Part shown: positions 1 to 8,964 of the stretch, in pieces
Position numbering within the stretch: the first letter of the stretch is position 1
Layout of the letters: each line of letters opens with the position of its first letter
NCBI RefSeq assembly: GCF_964063325.1
Contig: NZ_OZ061315.1
Span: 434,001 to 498,000, forward strand
Length of the DNA stretch: 64,000 nt
DNA from: Hafnia alvei
GTDB lineage: Bacteria > Pseudomonadota > Gammaproteobacteria > Enterobacterales > Enterobacteriaceae
Reading direction: 5' to 3'
The notes under the pieces: generated by a model
Databases searched by the model: none
Told to the model about the DNA's origin: nothing
Seen by the model: only the letters and a program-made list of their open reading frames with translations
Made by a program: the position numbers and the translations under genes

Positions 1-1
1 C

Positions 2-1966
2 GAAGAAGAATTGCCAGCAGAAGTACTGCCGCGTGTCACTGGCGTGTTTGAGCTGTGTGATGGCAACGTTGATTTCTACGGTAAACAGCTTGAGGCTGCT
101 GCGGTTAAATATGAGAAAGACGTTTTACCTCCTTTCTTTGGTAGCCTCGTTGAATATGTGCAGCAGGGTAACGCCGCATTTGACTGCCCAGGGCATCAAG
201 GTGGCCAGTTCTTCCGCCGTCATCCTGCGGGCCGTCAGTTCTTTGATTACTTTGGTGAAACATTATTCCGTTCTGACCTGTGTAACGCTGACGTATCAAT
301 GGGTGACCTGCTTATCCATGAAGGCGCTCCTTGCACCGCGCAGATGCATGCGGCCAAAGTCTTTAACGCTGATAAAACCTACTTCGTATTAAACGGCACT
401 TCATCTTCGAACAAAGTGGTGCTGAATGCGCTGTTGGCTCCGGGTGATTTAGTGTTATTTGACCGTAACAACCATAAATCTAACCACCACGGTGCGCTAA
501 TTCAGGCGGGTGCAACGCCGGTATATCTGGAAACTGCGCGTAACCCGTTTGGCTTTATCGGTGGTATTGATTCCCACTGTTTTGAAGAGAAATACCTGCG
601 CGATTTAGTGCGTGAAGTGGCTCCAGAACGCTCTTCAGAAAAACGCCCATTCCGCTTAGCGGTTATTCAGTTAGGCACCTACGATGGCACTATCTATAAC
701 GCCCGTCAGGTTGTCGATAAGATTGGTCATCTGTGTGATTACATCCTGTTTGACTCTGCATGGGTAGGCTACGAACAGTTCATTCCAATGATGAATGATT
801 GCTCTCCTCTGCTGTTGGAACTGAATGAAAACGATCCGGGCATTCTGGTGACTCAGTCGGTTCATAAACAACAAGCTGGTTTCTCTCAGACTTCACAGAT
901 CCACAAAAAAGATAAACATATCAAAGGCCAAGATCGCTATGTAAATCATAAACGCATGAACAATGCTTTCATGATGCATGCGTCAACCAGCCCGTTCTAT
1001 CCATTGTTTGCTGCGCTTGATGTGAACGCCAAAATGCACGAAGGCGAAAGCGGAAAACGTATGTGGATGGACTGCGTTAAAGTCGGTATCGAAACACGTA
1101 AGCTGTTGTTAAAACTCTGCAAACACATTCGTCCGTTCGTTCCTGCAACCATCGATGGCCGTAAATGGGAAGACTTTGATACCGAAGAAATGGCTAACGA
1201 TCTGCGCTTCTTCGACTTCATTCCTGGTGAACGTTGGCATTCATTTGAAGGTTACGCAGAGCATCAATACTTTGTGGACCCATGCAAACTGATGCTGACC
1301 ACGCCGGGTATCAACGTGCAAACCGGTGAATACGATAAGTTTGGTGTTCCAGCGACTATTCTTGCCAACTTCCTGCGTGAGAATGGCATCGTTCCAGAGA
1401 AATGTGACCTGAACTCAATCCTGTTCCTGATGACGCCTGCGGAAGATATGGCGAAGATGCAGCATCTTGTTGCACAAATCGCTCGCTTTGAACGCCTGTT
1501 AGAAGAAGATGCGCCACTGTCAGAAGTGCTGCCATCGATCTACAAAAATTACGAAGAACGTTATCAGGGTTACACCATCCGTCAGCTGTGTCAGGAAATG
1601 CATGACCTGTATGTCAGCCATAACGTGAAACAGCTGCAAAAAGAGATGTTCCGTAAAGCTCACTTCCCGAAAGTGGTGATGAATCCACAGCAGGCGAATA
1701 TCGAGTTTGTCCGTGGCAACGTTGAACTGGTTGCGCTCAATCAGGTTGAAGGCCGCATCGCCGCTGAAGGCGCACTTCCTTATCCTCCAGGTGTTCTGTG
1801 CGTAGTCCCAGGTGAAATCTGGGGCGGTTCTGTACAGCGTTACTTCTTGGCATTGGAAGAGGGCATTAACCTGCTGCCAGGGTTCGCACCTGAACTACAG
1901 GGTGTCTATATCCAACAGGACGAGGATGGACGTAAACGTGCTTATGGTTATGTTATTAAACAATAA
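2..1966 (+). CDS. speF: Ornithine decarboxylase, inducible (5' end outside window)
   Basis: PLP-dependent decarboxylase that converts ornithine to putrescine and consumes a proton. The reading frame is open to the left edge, and 654 codons are visible; E. coli SpeF is about 730 residues, so roughly 75 N-terminal residues lie outside the window. Visible family features include the CPGHQGGQFF segment, the NGTSSSNK phosphate-binding region, and the PLP lysine in SVHKQQAGFS (codon at 866-868). It is followed 118 bp downstream by potE, as in the speF-potE operon of other enterobacteria. The frame matches SpeF rather than constitutive SpeC mainly because of the potE neighbour; that choice is inference. 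Any speFL leader would lie outside the window. Confidence 0.95.
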   Translation, partial: EEELPAEVLPRVTGVFELCDGNVDFYGKQLEAAAVKYEKDVLPPFFGSLVEYVQQGNAAFDCPGHQGGQFFRRHPAGRQFFDYFGETLFRSDLCNADVSMGDLLIHEGAPCTAQMHAAKVFNADKTYFVLNGTSSSNKVVLNALLAPGDLVLFDRNNHKSNHHGALIQAGATPVYLETARNPFGFIGGIDSHCFEEKYLRDLVREVAPERSSEKRPFRLAVIQLGTYDGTIYNARQVVDKIGHLCDYILFDSAWVGYEQFIPMMNDCSPLLLELNENDPGILVTQSVHKQQAGFSQTSQIHKKDKHIKGQDRYVNHKRMNNAFMMHASTSPFYPLFAALDVNAKMHEGESGKRMWMDCVKVGIETRKLLLKLCKHIRPFVPATIDGRKWEDFDTEEMANDLRFFDFIPGERWHSFEGYAEHQYFVDPCKLMLTTPGINVQTGEYDKFGVPATILANFLRENGIVPEKCDLNSILFLMTPAEDMAKMQHLVAQIARFERLLEEDAPLSEVLPSIYKNYEERYQGYTIRQLCQEMHDLYVSHNVKQLQKEMFRKAHFPKVVMNPQQANIEFVRGNVELVALNQVEGRIAAEGALPYPPGVLCVVPGEIWGGSVQRYFLALEEGINLLPGFAPELQGVYIQQDEDGRKRAYGYVIKQ

Positions 1967-2084
1967 ATTAGAAATCATTTCTCGGCAGGGGTACTGGCCG
2001 AAACTGATTTTCCGATAAAAGAAACAGCGGGGAGTTGCGACGTTTCCAGCTCTCCGCCAATAGATTTCATAAGAGAGATTGTTT

Positions 2085-3407
2085 ATGAGTACGTCTAAAG
2101 GCAGTAACAAAATGGGCGTCGTTCAGCTCACAATTTTGACAGCGGTTAACATGATGGGGTCAGGGATCATCATGTTGCCGACCAAATTAGCGGAAGTGGG
2201 TACGCTTTCCATCGTTTCATGGCTGGTGACAGCGCTAGGGTCGATGGCCTTGGCCTATGCATTTGCTAAGTGCGGGATGTTTAGCCGTAAATCAGGCGGT
2301 ATGGGCGGGTATGCTGAATATGCATTCGGCAAATCCGGCAACTTTATGGCGAACTACACCTACGGTGTATCGCTGCTGATTGCTAACGTGGCAATCGCGA
2401 TTTCGGCTGTAGGTTACGGTACCGAATTAATGGGGGCGAACCTAACGCCACTGGGAATTTGTATCGCAACTATTGGCGTGCTGTGGCTGGCGACTATCGC
2501 TAACTTCGGTGGCGCACGCATCACAGGCCGTATCAGCGGCGTGACCGTTTGGGGCGTCATCATTCCTGTTGTCGGGATTTCCATTATCGGTTGGTTCTGG
2601 TTTAGCCCAACCATGTATGTGCAATCATGGAACCCGCATCATTTACCTGTATTTGAAGCCGTCGGTTCTTCTATTGCTATGACGTTATGGGCATTCTTGG
2701 GCTTAGAATCAGCCTGTGCGAATACCGACGTTGTTGAGAACCCTGAGCGCAACGTTCCTATCGCCGTATTGGGCGGGACGTTAGGCGCAGCGGTTATTTA
2801 TATTGTGTCCACCAACGTGATTGCAGGTATTGTGCCAAACATGGATTTGGCTAACTCAACCGCGCCGTTTGGTTTGGCATTTGCCCAAATGTTTACGCCG
2901 GGCGTGGGTAAAATCATCATGGCTCTGATGATTATGTCCTGCGTAGGTTCATTGCTGGGTTGGCAGTTCACCATCGCGCAGGTATTTAAATCCTCTGCGG
3001 ATGAAGGCTATTTCCCTAAAGTTTTCTCTAAATTGACTAAAGCTGAAGCGCCGGTAAAAGGCATGATCGTTATCGTGATCATCCAAACCGTGCTGTCTTT
3101 GATGACCATCAGTCCGTCGCTGAATAAACAGTTTAACGTGCTGGTTAACTTGGCGGTGGTGACCAACATTATTCCGTACATCCTTTCAATGGCGGCGTTG
3201 GTTATTATCCAGAAAGTAGCGAAGGTGAATCCTAGCAAGGCGCGTATGGCGAATATCATCGCGTTTATCGGTGCTATGTATAGCTTCTATGCGCTTTATT
3301 CATCTGGCGAAGAAGCCATGATGTACGGTGCGATTGTGACCTTCTTAGGATGGACACTGTACGGCCTGATTTCTCCACGCTTTGAAATGCAGGACAAAAA
3401 TGTTTAA
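2085..3407 (+). CDS. potE: Putrescine-ornithine antiporter PotE
   Basis: Inner-membrane APC-family exchanger that imports ornithine and exports putrescine, completing the acid-resistance cycle with SpeF. The protein has 440 residues, close to E. coli PotE, and shows about 12 hydrophobic segments. It starts with the typical GVVQLTILTAVNMMGSGIIM-type first helix. The start chosen is the ATG at 2085, preceded by an AAGAGAG ribosome site at 2071-2077; a TTG two codons upstream is less likely. Its relative cadB is at the other end of the window. It is probably cotranscribed with speF, and a hairpin terminator follows at 3454. Confidence 0.95.
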   Translation: MSTSKGSNKMGVVQLTILTAVNMMGSGIIMLPTKLAEVGTLSIVSWLVTALGSMALAYAFAKCGMFSRKSGGMGGYAEYAFGKSGNFMANYTYGVSLLIANVAIAISAVGYGTELMGANLTPLGICIATIGVLWLATIANFGGARITGRISGVTVWGVIIPVVGISIIGWFWFSPTMYVQSWNPHHLPVFEAVGSSIAMTLWAFLGLESACANTDVVENPERNVPIAVLGGTLGAAVIYIVSTNVIAGIVPNMDLANSTAPFGLAFAQMFTPGVGKIIMALMIMSCVGSLLGWQFTIAQVFKSSADEGYFPKVFSKLTKAEAPVKGMIVIVIIQTVLSLMTISPSLNKQFNVLVNLAVVTNIIPYILSMAALVIIQKVAKVNPSKARMANIIAFIGAMYSFYALYSSGEEAMMYGAIVTFLGWTLYGLISPRFEMQDKNV

Positions 3408-3453
3408 TAGTGGTTTGTAATCAAGCTTATTAAATACTTGTTTTACCCCATGA

Positions 3454-3485
3454 AGAGAGCCCATTAGCGGCTCTCTTTGTTTTTC
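3454..3485 (+). terminator. Intrinsic terminator after potE
   Basis: An 8-bp stem AGAGAGCC/GGCTCTCT with a 7-nt loop is followed by a T-rich run (TTGTTTTT). It lies 47 bp after the potE stop and before the separate GST gene. Confidence 0.85.
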
Positions 3486-3561
3486 CTCATGCTCATAATC
3501 TTCTGTGTGATTTCGTCACTGCTGGCTATAGTTAGAAAACATAAGCCAGCGGAGTTAGCCA

Positions 3562-4230
3562 ATGATTACGGTTCATCATCTTAACAATTCGCGTTCCCAC
3601 CGTGTGCTTTGGACCCTCGAGGAGCTTGGTTTACCCTACCAGATTGAGCAATACCAACGCGATCCAGTGACCATGCTGGCGCCTGAATCGCTGAAAAAAA
3701 TTCACCCGCTGGGCAAAGCTCCGGTTCTGACCGATGGTGAGTGGACCATTGCGGAGTCAGCCGCCATTCTTGAGTATCTTCAAGAGACCTATGACCATTC
3801 GGCGCTGCTAAAGCCACAAGAAAAACCAGAACGCATGCAATACCGTTATTGGTTGCACTATGCCGAAGGATCGTTAATGCCGTTATTAGTGATGAAGCTG
3901 ATTTTTAATCGTTTGGGAAAAGCGCCGGTTCCGTGGCTGATTCGCCCAATTGGAAGCCTGCTTGGCAAAGGCGTGCAGCGCGGGTATCTCGATCAGCAAC
4001 TGGCGACGCATCTTCGTTTCATTGAAAATCATCTGAGCAAAAATAACTGGTTTGCAGGCGATCATTTTAGTCTGGCTGATATACAAATGAGTTTTCCGCT
4101 TGAGGCGATGAATATCCGTACTGGTTTAGATAAAGCGCCGCATGCGCGAGGCTTATTGAAGCGTTTGCATGCAAGGCCAGCGTATCAGCTCGCGTTGAGC
4201 AAAGGTGGTCCGCTGGAGTTGATGGATTAG
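3562..4230 (+). CDS. Glutathione S-transferase family protein
   Basis: A 222-residue cytosolic GST. The N-terminal thioredoxin-like domain covers roughly residues 1-80, with NSRSHRVLW in the catalytic-serine position and the glutathione-binding signature (I)AESAAILEYL near residue 65. The helical C-terminal domain follows. Such enzymes conjugate or reduce electrophiles using glutathione; the substrate cannot be predicted. ATG at 3562 is preceded by GCGGAG. It stands alone between the potE terminator and nikR. The gene resembles bacterial beta/theta-like GSTs, but I do not recognise a named E. coli counterpart with confidence. Confidence 0.85.
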   Translation: MITVHHLNNSRSHRVLWTLEELGLPYQIEQYQRDPVTMLAPESLKKIHPLGKAPVLTDGEWTIAESAAILEYLQETYDHSALLKPQEKPERMQYRYWLHYAEGSLMPLLVMKLIFNRLGKAPVPWLIRPIGSLLGKGVQRGYLDQQLATHLRFIENHLSKNNWFAGDHFSLADIQMSFPLEAMNIRTGLDKAPHARGLLKRLHARPAYQLALSKGGPLELMD

Positions 4231-4306
4231 CTGACCGAGGTCGTTTTTTTCAGCATAGGAACAATGTCATACTCTGAAGAATTATGCCGCTTCAGGAATT
4301 AACTTT

Positions 4307-4765
4307 ATGCAACGAGTCACTCTTTCATTGGATGACGATTTGATGGCAGAAATTGATGCCATCATTAAAGAACGTAATTACCAAAACCGCTCAGAGGCGA
4401 TCCGAGATTTGGCGCGGGCGGGGCTGCAAGCTACGGCAACGCCAACGTCGAACGATGAAACCAGCAACTGTGTGGCTGCGCTGTTTTACGTTTACGATCA
4501 TGAAGCGCGTGAGCTTTCTAAGCGTCTAACGAAAAGCTTTCACGATCACCACGATCTCTCCCTTGCGAGCCTGCATGTACATCTCGATCACGGTAGTTGC
4601 CTCGAAGTTTCCTTGCTGAAAGGCGCGACGGGAAAAGTGAAAGGGTTGGCCGAGAAGGTGATTGCCGAACGAGGCGTTCGCTACGGCAAACTGCTGGTTG
4701 TGCCGGGTGAAGAGTATGAACATCAGCATGAGGATGGGAAAGGACATCACCATCATCATGATTAA
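4307..4765 (+). CDS. nikR: Nickel-responsive regulator NikR with a His-rich tail
   Basis: Ribbon-helix-helix repressor with a C-terminal ACT-like nickel-sensing domain. The N-terminus MQRVTLSLDDDLMAEIDA and the NRSEAIRDLAR helix are the DNA-binding part. The residues equivalent to the E. coli high-affinity nickel site (H76, H87, H89, C95) are present as H79, H90, H92 and C98. At 152 residues it is about 19 longer than E. coli NikR. The extra tail carries EHQHED and then five consecutive histidines, a plausible extra metal-binding patch. In E. coli nikR ends the nikABCDE operon; no nickel transporter is next to this copy, so its targets must be elsewhere. Confidence 0.9.
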   Translation: MQRVTLSLDDDLMAEIDAIIKERNYQNRSEAIRDLARAGLQATATPTSNDETSNCVAALFYVYDHEARELSKRLTKSFHDHHDLSLASLHVHLDHGSCLEVSLLKGATGKVKGLAEKVIAERGVRYGKLLVVPGEEYEHQHEDGKGHHHHHD

Positions 4766-4800
4766 TTTCTAGCTCAAGTATTAGCCATTCGTCCGATCTA

Positions 4801-4834
4801 AGCCTCCCCCCGCGAAGGGGGAGGCTGGGTGGGA
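4801..4834. repeat. REP-like GC-rich hairpin between nikR and mltC
   Basis: A perfect 10-bp stem AGCCTCCCCC/GGGGGAGGCT with loop CGCGAA, followed by GGGTGGGA, sits between convergent nikR and mltC. The same core (GGGGGAGGCTGGGNGGG) recurs at 15343-15445 and 25325-25433, so this is a single half of that repeat family. It may also end transcription from both sides. Confidence 0.75.
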
Positions 4835-4848
4835 ATTAATGCAAAAAC

Positions 4849-5928
4849 TTACTTCCCGCGACGATAGCTCTTCTGAGCGTTGTTAACTTTGCTCAGATAA
4901 CGACGAGACTCGCCCGATGGATGCTTATTGGTTAGCGTTTCGTACACATCACCCGGGGTTAACTGGTTGATGATACTTACCGCGCGGTTACGGTCGCTAG
5001 AGAACACGCGCAGCACGCTACCTGCTCCGCCGTTATAAGCGGTAATAACGGCATAGCGGCGTGAGGTTGGATTCTGAATACCACCCAAATAGTTGTTCTG
5101 CAAAATCGCCAGATAAGCTGTACCTGTATCGATATTATTCTCTGGATCAAACAGATAACTACGGCTTGGTGTACCCCATTTTCCTTTTTGCACAAACACG
5201 TCTTTACCCGCCGTGTGCTGAACAACCTGCATCAGGCCGAGCGCATCCGAGCCACTTACCGCATACGGGTTAAAGCTGGATTCGGTTTGCATAATAGCCA
5301 GAATCAATGACTCATCAACGCCATATTTCTCTGAGGCTTTACGCACCATACCAAGGTATTTATGCGCACGCTTATCCAAGTGGTTAGGCACCAATTGAAT
5401 GGTCACGGAGTAAATGACGTGCAGGCCAGACGTACGTTTCATCAGCTTGTGCTGGATCAGATAGTCGGCAAAGTTACTGGCGCGCCCCTGCCAGCGAATC
5501 GGCTGTCCGGTATTATCTAGCACCTGTCCATACAGGAAGGGTTCTTTACTGATCTGAATATCGTTCACATCAGAATAGAGATCGATAGACCCCGGATCGT
5601 CACCCATCAGCAAAGTGCTCACGATCGCCTGTTTTAAACTGGCTGCGGGATCGGTTGGTGAGATGGTTTCAATGGTGATCTGGCCGGAGTCAAAGTTGAT
5701 ATGGCTACGCGTGAGGTATCGGTCGGTATATTTTACGTAGTCTTTTGGACCCGCAATCAGTACCTCGTTAATGCCCCAAATGTTTTCAATGTTATGGGCA
5801 AACTGTCCCATCAAAATATCGAAGCCATTGGTATCTTTGACAAAGGCTTCGCTGTCCTGAGTATTTTTCTTTCCAGAACAAGAGATCAGCAAGGGTGCGA
5901 TCAGGATCAATGCTAAAACTTTCTTCAT
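4849..5928 (-). CDS. mltC: Membrane-bound lytic murein transglycosylase C
   Basis: Outer-membrane lipoprotein that cleaves the MurNAc-GlcNAc bond of peptidoglycan to give 1,6-anhydro products. It has 359 residues, the same as E. coli MltC, when started at the MKKVLALILIAPLLISC signal, where LISC is the lipobox and the cysteine is lipidated. A DUF3393-type N-terminal region is followed by a C-terminal SLT domain with the catalytic glutamate in MQTESSFNPYA and the GLMQV motif. A second ATG four codons upstream (5940) is possible. It lies downstream of mutY and yggX on the same strand, the conserved enterobacterial order. Confidence 0.95.
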   Translation of the reverse strand: MKKVLALILIAPLLISCSGKKNTQDSEAFVKDTNGFDILMGQFAHNIENIWGINEVLIAGPKDYVKYTDRYLTRSHINFDSGQITIETISPTDPAASLKQAIVSTLLMGDDPGSIDLYSDVNDIQISKEPFLYGQVLDNTGQPIRWQGRASNFADYLIQHKLMKRTSGLHVIYSVTIQLVPNHLDKRAHKYLGMVRKASEKYGVDESLILAIMQTESSFNPYAVSGSDALGLMQVVQHTAGKDVFVQKGKWGTPSRSYLFDPENNIDTGTAYLAILQNNYLGGIQNPTSRRYAVITAYNGGAGSVLRVFSSDRNRAVSIINQLTPGDVYETLTNKHPSGESRRYLSKVNNAQKSYRRGK

Positions 5929-6010
5929 CTTCACAGCCATATTGGATGAAAAATGGGTCTCAAATTGCGAGCTTAACGTTATTAAACCCGCAATATACTT
6001 ATTAATAAGC

Positions 6011-6283
6011 TTACTGACTTGGCGGCGTGTAACCTTCGATATGCACGTCGTGGCCTTCAAACAGGAACTTCACCATTTCCTGTTCCAGCAGTTTTCGGTC
6101 GTCAGGGTTCATCATGTTGAGTTTTTTCTCGTTGATGAGCATGGTTTGTTTCGACATCCACTGCGACCACGCCTCTTTAGAGATTTCGTTATAGATGCGC
6201 TTACCCAGTTCACCTGGATATAGCTGGAAATCCTGCCCTTCGGCCTCTTGGTTCAGAAATGTACAAAAAATTGTTCTACTCAT
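6011..6283 (-). CDS. yggX: Probable Fe(2+)-trafficking protein YggX
   Basis: A 90-residue cytoplasmic protein starting MSRTIFCTFLNQEAEGQDF, with the conserved Cys7 and PGELGKRIYNEISKEAW, diagnostic of the YggX family. YggX is linked to protection of labile iron-sulfur clusters from oxidative damage and to iron handling. It lies between mutY and mltC, 51 bp downstream of mutY, so it is very probably cotranscribed with that Fe-S enzyme. Length and sequence match the E. coli protein closely. Confidence 0.96.
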   Translation of the reverse strand: MSRTIFCTFLNQEAEGQDFQLYPGELGKRIYNEISKEAWSQWMSKQTMLINEKKLNMMNPDDRKLLEQEMVKFLFEGHDVHIEGYTPPSQ

Positions 6284-6334
6284 GATTATTCCTCATGTGG
6301 TGAGCCTGGTTCAGTTTATTGAAAGTCATAACTT

Positions 6335-7390
6335 TCACTTAGCAACGGGCTCTTTTGCCAGCTGCTGCAATAAACGTTCCACGGGGGCTGCCAGACCGAC
6401 AGACGGTGGCTGGGCTAAGTTATACCAGAGTCCAGGTCCTTCATCCATGCAGTGACTGTGCTGTGTTATATCAAACCAAATTGGCACGATATCTAAATGA
6501 AAATGGCTAAAGGTGTGGCGAAATGAGGTTAGCTGATGAAGCTTCGGCTGACCCATGCCCAAAGACTCGACATGCTGGCGTAATTCATCCTCGCTGGTGA
6601 ACTGTGGGAAACAGTACAAGCCACCCCATAGCCCAACGTTAGGACGCTGCTCCAGCCAGACCTTATCGCCTATTTGCATCATTAAGAAATAGCCGGTTCG
6701 TTCGGGAATGGTCTGTTTCGGTTTCTTGCCCGGATACTGGCTCCAACTGTTGTTGGCGTAAGCTATGCATCCGCCGCTCAGCGGGCACAGTTCGCATTTT
6801 GGTTTGCTGCGCGTACAAACTATTGCACCTAAATCCATCATCGCCTGATTAAATTGGCTGACGCCTTTGGCTGGAGTGACTTCCTCACTGATTTGCCACA
6901 GACGGTTTTCAACCTCTTTTTTGCCCGGCCAACCGTCAACCGCATAGCAGCGAGCCAATACGCGTTTTACGTTTCCGTCTAAAATAGGGTAATGCTGGCC
7001 AAGCGATAAAGAGAGGATCGCGCCTGCGGTGGAACGCCCAACGCCAGGCAGTGCGCATACGTCTTCAAAAGAGGTTGGGAATTCACCGCCGTGCTTTTCA
7101 ACGATGGTTTGCGCGGCTTTATGCAGATTACGCCCACGGGCATAGTAGCCGAGACCGGTCCACAGGTGTAAAACCTCATCCTGAGGCGCTGTGGCCAACG
7201 CTCGCACGTCAGGGAATTTTTCCATAAAACGCAGAAAATAGGGGATCACCGTCGCAACCTGTGTTTGTTGCAACATGACTTCTGAAAGCCATACTTGATA
7301 AGGTGTTTTTGGACTTTGCCACGGCAAAGTTTTACGTCCGTAGCGGTCGTACCAAGTTAGCACCGACTGCGCGAACTGTTGCGCCAGCAT
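6335..7390 (-). CDS. mutY: Adenine DNA glycosylase MutY
   Basis: Removes adenine mispaired with 8-oxoguanine or G in base-excision repair. The catalytic Glu is in WLSEVMLQQTQ, the helix-hairpin-helix is LPGVGRSTAGAIL, and the catalytic Asp region is LDGNVKRVLARCY. The 4Fe-4S ligands are in CTRSKPKCELCPLSGGC (C-x6-C-x2-C-x5-C). A C-terminal NUDIX-like 8-oxoG recognition domain follows. Two adjacent ATG codons (7393 and 7390) are possible; 7390 gives 351 residues and best matches E. coli MutY. The frame extends upstream to 7468, but those codons do not look like family sequence. Confidence 0.95.
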   Translation of the reverse strand: MLAQQFAQSVLTWYDRYGRKTLPWQSPKTPYQVWLSEVMLQQTQVATVIPYFLRFMEKFPDVRALATAPQDEVLHLWTGLGYYARGRNLHKAAQTIVEKHGGEFPTSFEDVCALPGVGRSTAGAILSLSLGQHYPILDGNVKRVLARCYAVDGWPGKKEVENRLWQISEEVTPAKGVSQFNQAMMDLGAIVCTRSKPKCELCPLSGGCIAYANNSWSQYPGKKPKQTIPERTGYFLMMQIGDKVWLEQRPNVGLWGGLYCFPQFTSEDELRQHVESLGMGQPKLHQLTSFRHTFSHFHLDIVPIWFDITQHSHCMDEGPGLWYNLAQPPSVGLAAPVERLLQQLAKEPVAK

Positions 7391-7660
7391 CATAAGCGTG
7401 AAAAGTTCCCAATAGGCTGCGCTGGTTAAGAAAGCGAGGCCGATAAAAATAGGCAGCGATTGCAGCACAGAGCCTACCTGCTGTAAACCGGATCTTTCTC
7501 AAGCTGGTGCGAATAGGCGATTTCCTGTTATTCACAGGATGTTGGCCATAGCTAAAATGGTGATGTAATAGCGATGATTAATACGTGTTTTATTCAACGA
7601 ATAACTCTAATTAATGAAAGTTTCTGACTAGAGCTTGCCAGTAGCTGTTAAAATCAAAAC

Positions 7661-7688
7661 TTGTTAAAACGGGCCAATTTTGCATAAT
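7661..7688 (+). promoter_or_regulatory. Candidate sigma-70 promoter for trmB-yggL
   Basis: TTGTTA at 7661-7666 and CATAAT at 7683-7688 are separated by 16 bp, 52 bp upstream of the trmB ATG. It is the best promoter-like match in the 349-bp gap between divergent mutY and trmB. I see no other recognisable feature in that gap. Confidence 0.4.
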
Positions 7689-7739
7689 GCGCGCTCACTT
7701 TATGTTAAACATCCACATTCAGGCAGATGAAGCACCACT

Positions 7740-8456
7740 ATGAATGACGTTGTATCACCGGAATTTGATGAGAACGGCCGCGTTATGCGCCGTATCCGCA
7801 GTTTTGTACGCCGCCAAGGGCGTCTGACCAAAGGGCAGCAGTTTGCGCTGGATAACTTCTGGCCGGTGATGGGCGTAGATTTTCAGCCACAACCGCTGGA
7901 TCTCGTTGCTTTATTTGGCCGTGAAGCGCCTACCGTGCTTGAAATCGGCTTTGGTATGGGCGCGTCATTGGTTACCATGGCGCAGCAGCATCCTGAGAAA
8001 AACTTCCTCGGCATTGAAGTCCACTCGCCAGGCGTGGGGGCATGTTTAGCCGCAGCTCATGAAGCAGGTATCACCAATTTACGCGTGATGTGCCATGATG
8101 CGATTGAAGTATTGGAAGAGATGATCCCGGAGAATTCGCTGGCAATGGTTCAGCTATTCTTCCCCGATCCATGGCATAAGGCGCGCCATCATAAGCGCCG
8201 TATCGTACAGGCTCCGTTTGCACAGCAGATTAAGAGCAAGTTAAAAATCGGCGGCGTTTTCCATATGGCAACTGACTGGGAAAACTACGCCGAGCATATG
8301 CTGGAAGTGATGAACAACGCACCGGGTTACAAAAACCTGTCCAGCGATAATACATACGTCCCTCGGCCGGACTCGCGTCCATTAACGAAGTTTGAACTGC
8401 GTGGTCAGCGTTTGGGGCATGGCAACTGGGATTTGATGTTTGAGAGGGTAGAATAA
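7740..8456 (+). CDS. trmB: tRNA (guanine-N7)-methyltransferase TrmB
   Basis: SAM-dependent enzyme forming m7G46 in the tRNA variable loop. It has 238 residues, close to E. coli TrmB (239). The SAM-binding motif is EIGFGMGASL, and the family signature FFPDPWHKARHHKRRIVQ follows, ending in TKFELRGQRLGHGNWDL. It is divergent from mutY. Its stop TAA overlaps the yggL start by one base (TAATG), so the two genes are translationally coupled. Confidence 0.97.
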   Translation: MNDVVSPEFDENGRVMRRIRSFVRRQGRLTKGQQFALDNFWPVMGVDFQPQPLDLVALFGREAPTVLEIGFGMGASLVTMAQQHPEKNFLGIEVHSPGVGACLAAAHEAGITNLRVMCHDAIEVLEEMIPENSLAMVQLFFPDPWHKARHHKRRIVQAPFAQQIKSKLKIGGVFHMATDWENYAEHMLEVMNNAPGYKNLSSDNTYVPRPDSRPLTKFELRGQRLGHGNWDLMFERVE

Positions 8457-8782
8457 TGGCTAAAAACCGCAGCCGTCGTTTGCGTAAAAAGATGCATATC
8501 GATGAGTTTCAGGAATTGGGTTTCAGCGTAAGCTGGAACTTTGAAGAAGGCACCGGTATCGACATTATCGACACTACCGTTGATAAATTCATCGATGAAG
8601 CGATTGAGCCAAACGGTCTGGCATTTGATGGCAGTGGCTATCTGGCGTGGGAAGGTCTGATTTGCCTGCAGCAGATCGGTCAGTGCACCGAAGAGCATCA
8701 GAAGCTGGTTAAAGACTGGCTGGAAGCACACGGCATGAAAAATGTTGTCGTGAGCGATCTGTTTGATGTTTGGTGGGATTGA
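8456..8782 (+). CDS. yggL: YggL family 50S ribosome-associated protein
   Basis: A 108-residue DUF469 protein starting MAKNRSRRLRKKMHIDEFQELGF, a basic N-terminus followed by an acidic body. It matches E. coli YggL in length and sequence; YggL has been reported to associate with the 50S subunit, but its role is not settled. It starts inside the trmB stop codon (ATG overlapped with TAA) and is followed by a strong terminator. Confidence 0.95.
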   Translation: MAKNRSRRLRKKMHIDEFQELGFSVSWNFEEGTGIDIIDTTVDKFIDEAIEPNGLAFDGSGYLAWEGLICLQQIGQCTEEHQKLVKDWLEAHGMKNVVVSDLFDVWWD

Positions 8783-8795
8783 TTTCCACAGGTAT

Positions 8796-8823
8796 AAAAA
8801 AACCCGCTTCGGCGGGTTTTTTA
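8796..8823. terminator. Bidirectional terminator between yggL and the minus-strand pair
   Basis: A CCCGC/GCGGG stem with a TTCG tetraloop is flanked by an A-run on the left and a T-run on the right, so it can act on both strands. The stop codon of the minus-strand 47-residue ORF lies in the T-run. Confidence 0.9.
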
Positions 8824-8964
8824 TTGTTTTGCGAAGGGTATCCGCACAATTTTATCGTTTTTGACTGCCAAATCGAAGGCTTGCTTGGCAAGTTGCATAC
8901 CTAAAATCTTTCGTTCACGTACGGTCATTTTTTTGAGTTCTGAAACTGGGGGTCTTGAAAGCAT
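8821..8964 (-). CDS. Small unknown basic protein, second gene of a pair
   Basis: I do not recognise this 47-residue ORF (MLSRPPVSELKKMTVRERK...). It is lysine/arginine rich, predicted helical, and has no signal peptide or membrane segment. The start chosen is the ATG at 8964 because a GGAGAA ribosome site lies 7 bases upstream; the same frame can be extended to an ATG at 9003 without a good ribosome site. It overlaps the end of the 164-residue upstream ORF by 50 bp in a different frame, suggesting coupled translation. The pair sits between core genes yggL and glutaminase, as an insertion relative to the E. coli order. A toxin-antitoxin-like arrangement is possible but unsupported by any recognised motif. 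Confidence 0.5.
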   Translation of the reverse strand: MLSRPPVSELKKMTVRERKILGMQLAKQAFDLAVKNDKIVRIPFAKQ

